Below are positions 1-5,147 of a stretch of DNA of 6,433 bases, piece after piece; the first letter of the stretch is position 1; the number at the start of each line of letters is the position of its first letter. The notes under the pieces are model-generated. The model was not told where the DNA came from. It did not search any database and worked only from the letters and a program-made list of their open reading frames with translations. The position numbers and the translations under genes were made by a program. Source of the DNA: an uncultured Mycoplasmatota bacterium (GTDB lineage Bacteria > Bacillota_I > Bacilli_A > RF39 > UBA660); NCBI GenBank assembly GCA_947296775.1, contig CAMYRF010000054.1, positions 1 to 6,433 of the forward strand, read 5' to 3'.

Positions 1-1278
1 CATTACGGTTGGGCCATTAACGCATATTTCACCGTCTTCGTTTGGACCTAATGTTTTTTTAGTTTCGGGATCAATTATTTTATAATAGTTTCCTGGGAAT
101 GGTATTCCTATACTACCATCTTTATTAGCTTTGTCTAATGCACATGCAGTTGCGGCTAATGATTCGGTCATTCCATATCCTTGAGATACTTTTACTTTGC
201 ATCCATGTTCTTTTAAATATGTATTTATTTTTTTTATTTGTTTTTCTGAAAGGGTGTCACCACCTGAAATAACATATTTAACGTTTGATAAGTCTAAGTT
301 TTTAACGTTATTACAGTTTGTTAGGGCTTCATAAAGTGTTGGAACTCCAAAGATGAGGTTTGGCTTGGTTTTATAAATTAGTTTATCAAATTCTTTAGCA
401 TTAAATTGTGGAACCAAAGTTACTTTTACGCCTTTACAAAGCGGGGTGTGTGTACAAACTCCTAGACCAAAACCATGAAATAGAGGCAAAATGGTTAAAA
501 TTGTTTCGCCTGGATTTACGCTTTTAAATACTATTTTTGCTTGTTGTACTAAGCTGTTAAAGTTCCCGTTACTTAGGACTATTCCTTTTGGAACTCCAGT
601 TGTTCCACCACTATGAAGAATTACGGCTGGTGTATCTTTTGTACCTGCTGCTGTTTCTATATGATTTTTTGTTTTTCCTGATTTAAAAAATTCTTTCCAG
701 TAAATGTATTTTTTTTCTTTTTTATTTGGTTTTTTCACTTTACGACCTTGGGCTAATTCGTAGCCAACATTTAGTAAAAGTGGCATTGAATCTTTGGCTG
801 ATACAATGATTGTTTTTTGTACTTCGGTTTCATCTAGGATGTTATTTATTTTTTCATAACATAAATCGATAGCAATTAATGCTTTGGCATGGTTGTGTTT
901 TAAAAAGTGTTTTATTTCTTTTTCCCCTGATAATGGGTGAATCATGTTGGCAACAGCACCTATTTTGTTTAGCGCATAAAAAGCTGTTAATGCTTCAGGG
1001 GTATTAGCCATACAAATTGTAACAACTTCACCTTTTTGAATGCCTAAATTAACAAATGCTTTAGCACATGTATCAATATTGTTTATAAAATTTTTATAGG
1101 TTGTTTGTTTGCCAAAGTATTCTATGGCTGGTAAGTGTTCATATTTCTTGGCTGCTTCTTCTAAATATTCATAGATTGTTTTATCGTTTACTTCTATTTT
1201 TTCTTCACCTTTTTGATAATATTTATGCCATGGAGCGTTGGGCTTTTTTAGTCTTTTTATTTTATCAATAAGTTCCAT
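1..1278 (-). CDS. AMP-forming acyl-CoA synthetase (long-chain fatty acid-CoA ligase-like), C-terminus cut by window edge
   Basis: This gene encodes an adenylate-forming enzyme (ANL superfamily) that would activate a fatty acid with ATP to an acyl-adenylate and then to acyl-CoA. The 426 visible residues include the phosphate-binding loop HSGGTTGVPKG (residues 222-232), an ISGGD segment (337-341), the adenylate-binding motif QGYGMTES (366-373) and the start of the GEI region (416-418). The hinge and the C-terminal lid domain with its catalytic lysine lie past position 1, so the protein is incomplete here. Family members usually have 500-560 residues. The ATG at 1276-1278 follows an AGAAGG ribosome binding site (1285-1290) that lies inside the end of the upstream acyltransferase gene. 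The two genes are 3 bases apart and are surely one operon. No signal peptide is seen, so a cytosolic or membrane-associated location is inferred. The exact acyl substrate cannot be read from the sequence. Confidence 0.9.
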   Translation of the reverse strand, partial: MELIDKIKRLKKPNAPWHKYYQKGEEKIEVNDKTIYEYLEEAAKKYEHLPAIEYFGKQTTYKNFINNIDTCAKAFVNLGIQKGEVVTICMANTPEALTAFYALNKIGAVANMIHPLSGEKEIKHFLKHNHAKALIAIDLCYEKINNILDETEVQKTIIVSAKDSMPLLLNVGYELAQGRKVKKPNKKEKKYIYWKEFFKSGKTKNHIETAAGTKDTPAVILHSGGTTGVPKGIVLSNGNFNSLVQQAKIVFKSVNPGETILTILPLFHGFGLGVCTHTPLCKGVKVTLVPQFNAKEFDKLIYKTKPNLIFGVPTLYEALTNCNNVKNLDLSNVKYVISGGDTLSEKQIKKINTYLKEHGCKVKVSQGYGMTESLAATACALDKANKDGSIGIPFPGNYYKIIDPETKKTLGPNEDGEICVNGPTVM

Positions 1279-1281
1279 GTC

Positions 1282-1866
1282 TTACCTTCTTTCTATAATC
1301 ATTGTATTAATTTTTTCTCTTAACTTGTCTGTTTCTTGCAAATCATTATTTGTTTTTACGGTGTAAGGTTTTTCAAAAACTATTGTTATTCCTTTTTTTA
1401 GTATATTATATTTACCTGTAATTGAAAATGGAATTATTTTACTGTGTGTTTGATAGGCCATTTTTATAGCACCCTTTTTAAATGGAATTGTGATTTCTGT
1501 TTTGGTTCTATTAATGGTACTTTCGGGGAAGATACCAATTACTTTTTCATCTTCGAGATATTTTATGGCTTCGTTATAGGCTTTTTTATTTTGCTTGGCC
1601 TGTCTATTTACTGGTATAATACCCATATTTTTGAATATGAAACCGAATGGTGGTTTTAGTAGTTCATGTTTTGCTAGAAAATGAACTGTTCTTTTGGTAC
1701 TGGAGATTAGTAAAAGGCAATCTAATATATTGGTGTGGTTTCCTGCTAATATTATTTTTCCTTCTTTTGGAATATTTTCTTTTCCAATTATATGTGGGTG
1801 GAAAAAGATGGTAAAAAATATGGTTATTATTGGTCTTGTGATTTTATATAAAAAAGGTTCTTTCAT
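1282..1866 (-). CDS. plsC: 1-acyl-sn-glycerol-3-phosphate acyltransferase (PlsC family)
   Basis: A 194-residue PlsC-type acyltransferase, expected to acylate lysophosphatidic acid to phosphatidic acid at the inner face of the membrane. The catalytic HX4D motif is NHTNILD (H44, D49). The second block is KNMGIIPVNR (79-88). The third block reads FPESTINR (113-120) where most members have FPEGTR, and IPFKKGA (127-133) and IIPFSITG (144-151) follow as the usual later blocks. A hydrophobic stretch at residues 13-27 could anchor the N-terminus. Its length suits compact bacterial PlsC proteins. The ATG at 1864-1866 is preceded by AGGTG with 5 bases between, and a good promoter lies just upstream. 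It is the first gene of an operon with the acyl-CoA synthetase, which suggests that both handle activated fatty acids for phospholipid synthesis. Other acyl acceptors are possible in this family. Confidence 0.88.
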   Translation of the reverse strand: MKEPFLYKITRPIITIFFTIFFHPHIIGKENIPKEGKIILAGNHTNILDCLLLISSTKRTVHFLAKHELLKPPFGFIFKNMGIIPVNRQAKQNKKAYNEAIKYLEDEKVIGIFPESTINRTKTEITIPFKKGAIKMAYQTHSKIIPFSITGKYNILKKGITIVFEKPYTVKTNNDLQETDKLREKINTMIIERR

Positions 1867-1883
1867 GTTATCACCTATTTTTA

Positions 1884-1912
1884 ATTATACAATAAATGTA
1901 TATATATAGCAA
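1884..1912 (-). promoter_or_regulatory. Promoter of the plsC/acyl-CoA synthetase operon
   Basis: On the minus strand, TTGCTA (1912-1907, 4 of 6 to the -35 consensus) is followed after exactly 17 bases by a perfect TATAAT (1889-1884). Transcription would begin near 1877, leaving a leader of about 10 bases before the plsC start at 1866 that includes the AGGTG ribosome binding site. The assignment rests on consensus and spacing only. Confidence 0.65.
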
Positions 1913-1934
1913 TTAGAAATGGTTGTTTTTAAAA

Positions 1935-1964
1935 TTGACAAAAGGATGTGATAGATGCTAGAAT
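1935..1964 (+). promoter_or_regulatory. Consensus-like promoter overlapping the start of the metalloprotease gene
   Basis: A perfect TTGACA (1935-1940) is followed after 18 bases by TAGAAT (1959-1964, 5 of 6). The predicted start of transcription near 1971 lies downstream of the preferred ATG at 1955, so this promoter could only yield a product starting at the in-frame ATG at 1979 or 1991. A strong ribosome binding site in front of 1955 argues that the match is fortuitous or that two starts exist. No better promoter for the gene was found between 1867 and 1954. Confidence 0.3.
1941..1952 (+). promoter_or_regulatory. Strong ribosome binding site deciding the start at 1955
   Basis: AAAGGATGTGAT matches the extended anti-Shine-Dalgarno complement AAAGGAGGTGAT at 11 of 12 bases and sits at normal distance from the ATG at 1955. 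It is the main reason for choosing this start over the in-frame ATGs at 1979 and 1991, which have only weak G-rich sequence before them. Confidence 0.7.
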
Positions 1965-2836
1965 ATGAGCGGTTGGAAATGGGGTATTGTATGGGATTTT
2001 TAGATGGTAATTTAAATGAAATTCTTTCTTATGTTAAAGAGGCTTATACAAAGGTGTATGGAATACAATACAAAAAACTTATCACAGATCGTATAGATTC
2101 TGGTGTATATATTTGTTATGATAAGGATTCTGACAGTGATTTTTATGATAAGTGTTTAAAAAGTGGTTTTAAACTTGATCATGAATATACACGTTTATAT
2201 CTTGATGCAGTTAAAGATGATGGTAATTTATTTGTAATGCATGCAAGAGGTAAGGATGGAAAACCTATTGGTGTTATGTTTTTACCTATTTCTAAGGAAC
2301 TTGATGGTCAAGTTGAATTTGCGTTTTTACATGAATGTGGTCATATTATTGATATTAGTAATTTTGAAGCTAATGGTTTTGATTTGTATGGTGATTTTCA
2401 TTATGTTAACCCATCCGATTATAGGGAGTATGAAAGATTTAATGAGGCTTTAACTGATATTTTTGCGCTGGAAGTTATCGATGTTTTACATGACGCTAAT
2501 ATTTATTTTGCGGAGGGTAAAAATGATTTGGTTTCTAACACTGAAGAAATCAATACGACTTTTCAAATGAAAGAAATTGTTAGGGTGTTACTGGATAATT
2601 ATCGTGATGAGATTATTTATTCTAAACTGACTGGTGATTATAGTGTTTTATTTAATAAAGTTGGTAAGGATAATTTTGAAAAATTTAATAATATTATTAA
2701 TCAAGTACAGTGTTTAATTGATGGTGGATTATTTATTGATGGTGATAATGATTTATTTGCTCAGTACTATGGATTTTTAGAAGATCTTGAAATGGTTTAT
2801 AATAATATGAATAAGTATAGTTCTAAAAGCATATAA
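1955..2836 (+). CDS. Putative cytosolic zinc metallopeptidase (HExxH), family not recognised
   Basis: A 293-residue protein with a clear zincin signature. LHECGHIID gives HExxH at H126, E127 and H130, and FNEALTDIFALEV at 162-174 places a candidate third zinc ligand at E164 in an NExxxD context like that of thermolysin-type gluzincins. The 33 residues between H130 and E164 include an aromatic and acidic segment around HYVNPSDY. No signal peptide, membrane segment or lipobox is visible, so an intracellular enzyme is inferred. The residues before 100 and after 180 have no motif known to me. The gene stands alone: divergent from plsC, and separated from gpsB by that gene's promoter. An ImmA/IrrE-like protease was considered because of the H-E-x-G-H form followed by an E..A...FA-like pattern, but no HTH partner is adjacent. 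The substrate is unknown. Confidence 0.8.
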   Translation: MLEYERLEMGYCMGFLDGNLNEILSYVKEAYTKVYGIQYKKLITDRIDSGVYICYDKDSDSDFYDKCLKSGFKLDHEYTRLYLDAVKDDGNLFVMHARGKDGKPIGVMFLPISKELDGQVEFAFLHECGHIIDISNFEANGFDLYGDFHYVNPSDYREYERFNEALTDIFALEVIDVLHDANIYFAEGKNDLVSNTEEINTTFQMKEIVRVLLDNYRDEIIYSKLTGDYSVLFNKVGKDNFEKFNNIINQVQCLIDGGLFIDGDNDLFAQYYGFLEDLEMVYNNMNKYSSKSI

Positions 2837-2849
2837 GTTGTTGCTTTTT
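2825..2849 (+). terminator. Weak possible terminator at the end of the metallopeptidase gene
   Basis: AAAAGCA (2825-2831) can pair with TGCTTTT (2842-2848) around a 10-base loop that contains the TAA stop codon. The T run is short (2845-2849) and mostly used in the stem, so termination would be inefficient. The rest of 2850-2887 shows no other structure that I can support. Confidence 0.35.
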
Positions 2850-2887
2850 GGGAATAATTAGCATATTTTTACTTTAAAACGCTTATA

Positions 2888-2916
2888 TTGACAATAAAGA
2901 CTTTTTCCTTTAAAAT
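2888..2916 (+). promoter_or_regulatory. Strong promoter of the gpsB-rnpB-rodZ-pgsA cluster
   Basis: A perfect TTGACA (2888-2893) and TAAAAT (2911-2916, 5 of 6) are separated by the optimal 17 bases. Transcription should start near 2923, directly before the AAGGAAAGAGGG ribosome-binding region of gpsB. A frame open from TTG at 2888 would use the -35 box as a start codon, so that longer reading is rejected. A second TATAAT at 2918-2923 has no -35 at suitable distance. Confidence 0.8.
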
Positions 2917-2941
2917 GTATAATAAGGAAAGAGGGATGCTC

Positions 2942-3259
2942 ATGTATCAGGAAAGAATTATTCTAACTCCAAAGGATATTTTAGAAAAAGAGTTTAAAAT
3001 CGATACAAGAGGATATAGACCACAAGAGGTTGATAAGTTTTTAGACACTATCATTAGTGATTATGAAGAAATGTTCGCACTTATGCGTGAATATGAAAGA
3101 GATAAAAAATCACTTATCGATGAAAATATGCGTTTAAAACAAGAAATAAGAAGTTTGCGTACTAAACTTGATGTTGCTTCTGAATCTAGTGGTGTAAGTA
3201 ATGTCGATTTGCTTAGAAGATTATCTAATTTAGAAAAAATCATTTATGGAGACAAATAA
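2942..3259 (+). CDS. gpsB: Cell division protein GpsB (DivIVA-like)
   Basis: A 105-residue GpsB/DivIVA family protein, a cytoplasmic membrane-binding coiled-coil adaptor that in Firmicutes links division and elongation enzymes such as penicillin-binding proteins. The N-terminal domain shows ILTPKDILEKEF (8-18) and RGYRPQEVDKFLDTI (23-37), the family hallmark. A heptad-rich coiled coil spans about 38-77. The short C-terminal helix NVDLLRRLSNLEKIIYG (87-103) is typical of GpsB rather than full-length DivIVA. The start at 2942 has AGAGGG (2930-2935) 6 bases upstream; the in-frame ATG at 2936, with AAGGA at 2924-2928, would add two residues (Met-Leu) and cannot be excluded. The stop codon at 3257-3259 lies inside the first helix of the RNase P RNA. 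The gpsB-rnpB order is also found in Bacillus subtilis (established knowledge). Confidence 0.93.
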   Translation: MYQERIILTPKDILEKEFKIDTRGYRPQEVDKFLDTIISDYEEMFALMREYERDKKSLIDENMRLKQEIRSLRTKLDVASESSGVSNVDLLRRLSNLEKIIYGDK

Positions 3260-3610
3260 TATTTTGACAAACGCTGCATTCTTTGTAATGTAGAGGAAAG
3301 TCCATACTTGCACAGTCTGTGATGACTGTAGTGATTGTGCATAGGGAAAAAATAACCTATGGCAGATTTTATCTGACGACGTTTGATGACCTAAGGTTTT
3401 ACTATGGCCTAGAACATAAAGTGCCGCAGTGACGAATCTTTTAGAAATGAAAGAGTGAAACGTGGTAAACTCCGCAAGCAAGCAACCCAAATTATGGTAG
3501 GGGAACCTAATAGAGGAGAATCAAGAATCTTCTATGGGACTGGTTTTACCGGTAGATAGATGTTTGTCACCTAGTAATAGGTACAGAATATGGCTTATAA
3601 AATATTATTT
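3254..3610 (+). ncRNA. rnpB: RNase P RNA, bacterial type B
   Basis: This is the catalytic RNA that removes 5' leaders from tRNA precursors. Conserved blocks appear in order: GAGGAAAGTCC (3293-3303), GTGCCGCAGTGACGAA (3421-3436), GAAACGTGG with CGCAAGCAAGCAACCC up to about 3488, AGGGGAACC (about 3499-3507), TAGATAGATG (3553-3562) and ACAGAATATGGC (3583-3594). The first and last form helix P4. The wording follows the Bacillus subtilis type. Helix P1 is a perfect 12-bp pairing between 3254-3265 and 3599-3610, which sets the ends; length is about 357 bases. The 5' strand of P1 overlaps the last codons and stop of gpsB. No convincing separate promoter was found inside gpsB, so processing from the gpsB transcript is inferred. 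The T-rich bases after P1 could cause partial termination before rodZ. Confidence 0.95.
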
Positions 3611-3635
3611 TGTTTTATATAAGGAAAGTGAGAAT

Positions 3636-4103
3636 ATGAAAGAGATTGGTGAGCAGTTAAAAACAGCTCGTGAAAACATCGGTGTTTCAATTGAAGAAGT
3701 TGCCGAAGATTTGAAAATTAGGCCAACGCAGATTGAAAATATCGAGGCTGGAAATTCTGAAGCTTTTGATGATGTATTTTATCTTAAGTATTTTATTCGT
3801 GATTATGCGAAGTATCTTGGATTAAATAAGGAAGATTTAGTGGATGAATTTAATGAATATTTATTTGATTATACTTCTAGACTTTCTTTAGATGATATAA
3901 AGATGGCCACTAAAGAAAAGAAGCCAGCTAAGGTGATTAAATCACCATATACTGTGGATAAGAGAAATAAAGCTAAAATAATTCCATTTTTGATTTATGC
4001 TTTAGTAGCGTTTTTAGTAGTTGTTATAGTATATTTTGTTATATCTATAAACACTGATGACGATGATTTTGAGGAAGGAACTGTCATTACTGACAGAGGG
4101 TAG
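3636..4103 (+). CDS. rodZ: Short RodZ-like HTH membrane protein
   Basis: A 155-residue protein with the RodZ layout: a cytoplasmic HTH_25-type helix-turn-helix domain (about residues 1-65, KEIGEQLKTARENIGVSIEE onward), a basic lysine-rich linker (93-114), and one membrane segment (about 115-137). RodZ tethers MreB filaments to the membrane and supports rod shape. The outside part is only about 18 residues and very acidic (DDDDFEEG), so the usual extracellular DUF4115 domain is missing. The start at 3636 has AAGGAAAG (3621-3628) upstream; an open frame back to 3534 would run through the RNase P RNA and is rejected. The gene begins 25 bases after the P1 helix of rnpB and ends 8 bases before pgsA. 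A rodZ-pgsA pair (ymfM-pgsA in Bacillus) is a known arrangement, which supports the call. A plain membrane XRE regulator is the alternative. Confidence 0.82.
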   Translation: MKEIGEQLKTARENIGVSIEEVAEDLKIRPTQIENIEAGNSEAFDDVFYLKYFIRDYAKYLGLNKEDLVDEFNEYLFDYTSRLSLDDIKMATKEKKPAKVIKSPYTVDKRNKAKIIPFLIYALVAFLVVVIVYFVISINTDDDDFEEGTVITDRG

Positions 4104-4111
4104 GAGGATTT

Positions 4112-4714
4112 ATGAATACACCTAATAAATTAACAATGTTTAGAATATTTTTGACATTTGTAATTATTGCAATTTTGTTATTTCCATTTTCAGCATTTGA
4201 TATAAATATTACACAATTATTTATTAATGAGTCTTTAAGAGTAGATGTTAGATATTTAATTGCTGGTATTTTATTTATAATTGCATCTTTAACTGATTTT
4301 GTTGATGGTTATATTGCAAGAAAATATAATATGGTTACAGATTTTGGTAAAATGATGGATGCGATTGCTGATAAAATTTTAGTTAATGCAGTACTTATTA
4401 TTTTATGTGCTCAAGGATTTATTCATCCAATCATTCCAGTTGTAATTATTTTAAGAGATACTTTCGTTGATTCTATTAAAATGGTGGCTGGAAATAAAGG
4501 TTCTGTAGTTGCTGCTAGTAAACTTGGTAAAGTCAAAACTGCAACTATGATGGTTGGTTTAGTTTTAACTTTATTCTATAATTTACCTTTTGAATTATGG
4601 AATCTTAGAGTTTCTGATTTCTTATTAATATTGGCATGTATTTTATCTGTAATTTCAGGTGTTCAATATTATTTGGCTAATAAGAAATTTATATTTGAAG
4701 ATGCAAAGGCTTAG
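4112..4714 (+). CDS. pgsA: CDP-diacylglycerol--glycerol-3-phosphate 3-phosphatidyltransferase
   Basis: A 200-residue integral membrane enzyme that transfers the phosphatidyl group from CDP-diacylglycerol to glycerol-3-phosphate, the committed step to phosphatidylglycerol and cardiolipin. The complete CDP-alcohol phosphatidyltransferase signature is present with correct spacing: D62, D65, G66, A69, R70, G79, D83 and D87. The N-terminal NTPNKLTMFRIFLTF is typical of PgsA. Several hydrophobic segments follow (about 9-27, 47-63, 89-115, 143-158, 166-190). The start at 4112 is fixed by a perfect AGGAGG (4102-4107) that overlaps the rodZ stop codon, which indicates coupled translation. The gene closes the cluster that starts at the gpsB promoter. 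Other CDP-alcohol transferases share the core motif; the N-terminus and the rodZ neighbour favour PgsA. Confidence 0.93.
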   Translation: MNTPNKLTMFRIFLTFVIIAILLFPFSAFDINITQLFINESLRVDVRYLIAGILFIIASLTDFVDGYIARKYNMVTDFGKMMDAIADKILVNAVLIILCAQGFIHPIIPVVIILRDTFVDSIKMVAGNKGSVVAASKLGKVKTATMMVGLVLTLFYNLPFELWNLRVSDFLLILACILSVISGVQYYLANKKFIFEDAKA

Positions 4715-4724
4715 GCCTTTTTTT
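4705..4724 (+). terminator. Intrinsic terminator overlapping the pgsA stop codon
   Basis: AAAGGC (4705-4710) pairs with GCCTTT (4715-4720) around a TTAG loop, and a run of seven T ends at 4724. The TAG stop codon (4712-4714) lies in the loop. The stem is short but placement and T-tract are good for ending the gpsB-rnpB-rodZ-pgsA transcript. Confidence 0.7.
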
Positions 4725-4754
4725 CTTGTGGAAAAATAATGTAAAATGGTTTAT

Positions 4755-4787
4755 AAAAAGCAAACTTAAATTATTTTTTTGTTTGCT
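4755..4787 (-). terminator. Terminator of the small XRE regulator gene, possibly bidirectional
   Basis: On the minus strand AGCAAAC (4787-4781) and GTTTGCT (4765-4759) form a 7-bp stem with a 15-base loop, followed directly by a T run read from 4759 to 4755. It begins 2 bases after the regulator's stop codon. Read on the plus strand, the stem is followed by CTTATTTTTT, so it could also back up the pgsA terminator. Confidence 0.6.
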
Positions 4788-4788
4788 C

Positions 4789-4977
4789 TTATTTTTTCAT
4801 AAATATAATTATCTCTTCATTTGGTATTTTTAATATTTTGATTATTTTTTTTAGGGTTGATATTTTGGTTTTATTTTCATCTTTTTCTATTCTTTGAAGT
4901 TGCCTCCAACTTATATCTAAAGCTTCTGCTAATTGTTCTTGTGTGTAACCTCTTTTAATCCTATATTCTTTTATCAT
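4789..4977 (-). CDS. Small XRE-family HTH transcriptional regulator
   Basis: A 62-residue protein that is almost only a Cro/CI-type helix-turn-helix domain: KEYRIKRGYTQEQLAEAL (3-20) carries the first two helices, DISWRQLQRIEKDENK (21-36) the recognition helix and following turn, and STLKKIIKILKI (40-51) the fourth helix. It would bind DNA as a dimer in the cytoplasm; there is no effector or membrane domain. The start at 4975-4977 has GGTG (4986-4983) as ribosome binding site 5 bases away; an in-frame ATG at 4996-4998 would lie inside the promoter and is rejected. The gene is divergent from the two exported-protein genes. Three similar operator-like sites lie between them, one covering its own -10 box, so autorepression and control of the divergent operon are inferred. 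Targets elsewhere cannot be excluded. Confidence 0.85.
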   Translation of the reverse strand: MIKEYRIKRGYTQEQLAEALDISWRQLQRIEKDENKTKISTLKKIIKILKIPNEEIIIFMKK

Positions 4978-4991
4978 ATTATCACCAACTA

Positions 4992-5009
4992 GACACATTA
5001 TGTCATAAT
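4992..5009. promoter_or_regulatory. Operator-like site 3, on the regulator's own promoter
   Basis: GACACATTATGTC (4992-5004) shares the GACA(5 bases)TGTC half-site arrangement with site 1 (10 of 13 bases identical). It overlaps a perfect 6-1-6 palindrome, ATTATG T CATAAT (4997-5009). The minus-strand -10 element of the regulator gene lies inside this palindrome, so binding would block its transcription. Confidence 0.6.
4997..5005 (-). promoter_or_regulatory. Extended -10 promoter of the XRE regulator gene
   Basis: The minus strand reads TGACATAAT (5005-4997): a TGn extension followed by CATAAT, 5 of 6 to the -10 consensus. The -35 region at 17 bases (TGTTAA) is poor, as is often acceptable for extended -10 promoters. 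The transcript would start near 4990, about 13 bases before the ATG. Confidence 0.5.
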
Positions 5010-5026
5010 CCTTTTACAATTAACAC

Positions 5027-5039
5027 GACATAAAATTTC
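5027..5039. promoter_or_regulatory. Operator-like site 2, upstream of the divergent promoter
   Basis: GACATAAAATTTC differs from the perfect palindrome of site 1 by a single base. It lies 11 bases upstream of the -35 box of the exported-protein operon, between the two divergent promoters. Its start is 62 bases from that of site 1, close to six helical turns. Confidence 0.55.
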
Positions 5040-5050
5040 GTTGTTATTCG

Positions 5051-5079
5051 TTGACTTTTATTTTGTATTATTATATACT
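5051..5079 (+). promoter_or_regulatory. Promoter of the exported-protein operon
   Basis: TTGACT (5051-5056, 5 of 6) and TATACT (5074-5079, 5 of 6) are separated by exactly 17 bases. Transcription would start near 5086, immediately before operator-like site 1, giving a leader of about 62 bases to the start codon at 5148. Confidence 0.7.
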
Positions 5080-5088
5080 TTTTATAAC

Positions 5089-5101
5089 GACATAAAATGT
5101 C
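5089..5101. promoter_or_regulatory. Operator-like site 1, perfect palindrome just after the transcription start
   Basis: GACAT AAA ATGTC is a perfect 5-3-5 inverted repeat. It is followed by ATAAT, which recreates the TGTCATAAT seen in site 3. Its position at about +4 to +16 of the divergent transcript is suited to repression of the exported-protein operon by the neighbouring XRE protein. Binding is inferred, not shown. Confidence 0.6.
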
Positions 5102-5147
5102 ATAATATGGCGTGTGGCATTTTAAAAACAAAAGGGGAGTAGGATGT

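Noticed and set aside
1444..1909. Two plus-strand open frames of 71 codons each
   Set aside because: Both are antisense to plsC, which has full family motifs; their products look like translated complement of AT-rich coding sequence.
2888..2941. N-terminal extension of gpsB from a TTG codon at 2888
   Set aside because: The TTG is the first half of the -35 box TTGACA of a well-spaced promoter, has no ribosome binding site, and the extension does not match the GpsB N-terminus.
3230..3490. Minus-strand open frame of 86 codons
   Set aside because: It lies antisense to the RNase P RNA and the end of gpsB; openness there reflects RNA conservation, and no ribosome binding site or family is seen.
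3534..3635. N-terminal extension of the RodZ-like protein back to 3534
   Set aside because: It runs through conserved RNase P RNA sequence (including ACAGAATATGGC), and RodZ proteins begin at the HTH domain, matching the ATG at 3636.
1955..4998. ImmA-like protease acting on the small XRE regulator
   Set aside because: The two genes are about 2 kb apart, separated by a housekeeping cluster, and no ImmR-type coupling is visible.
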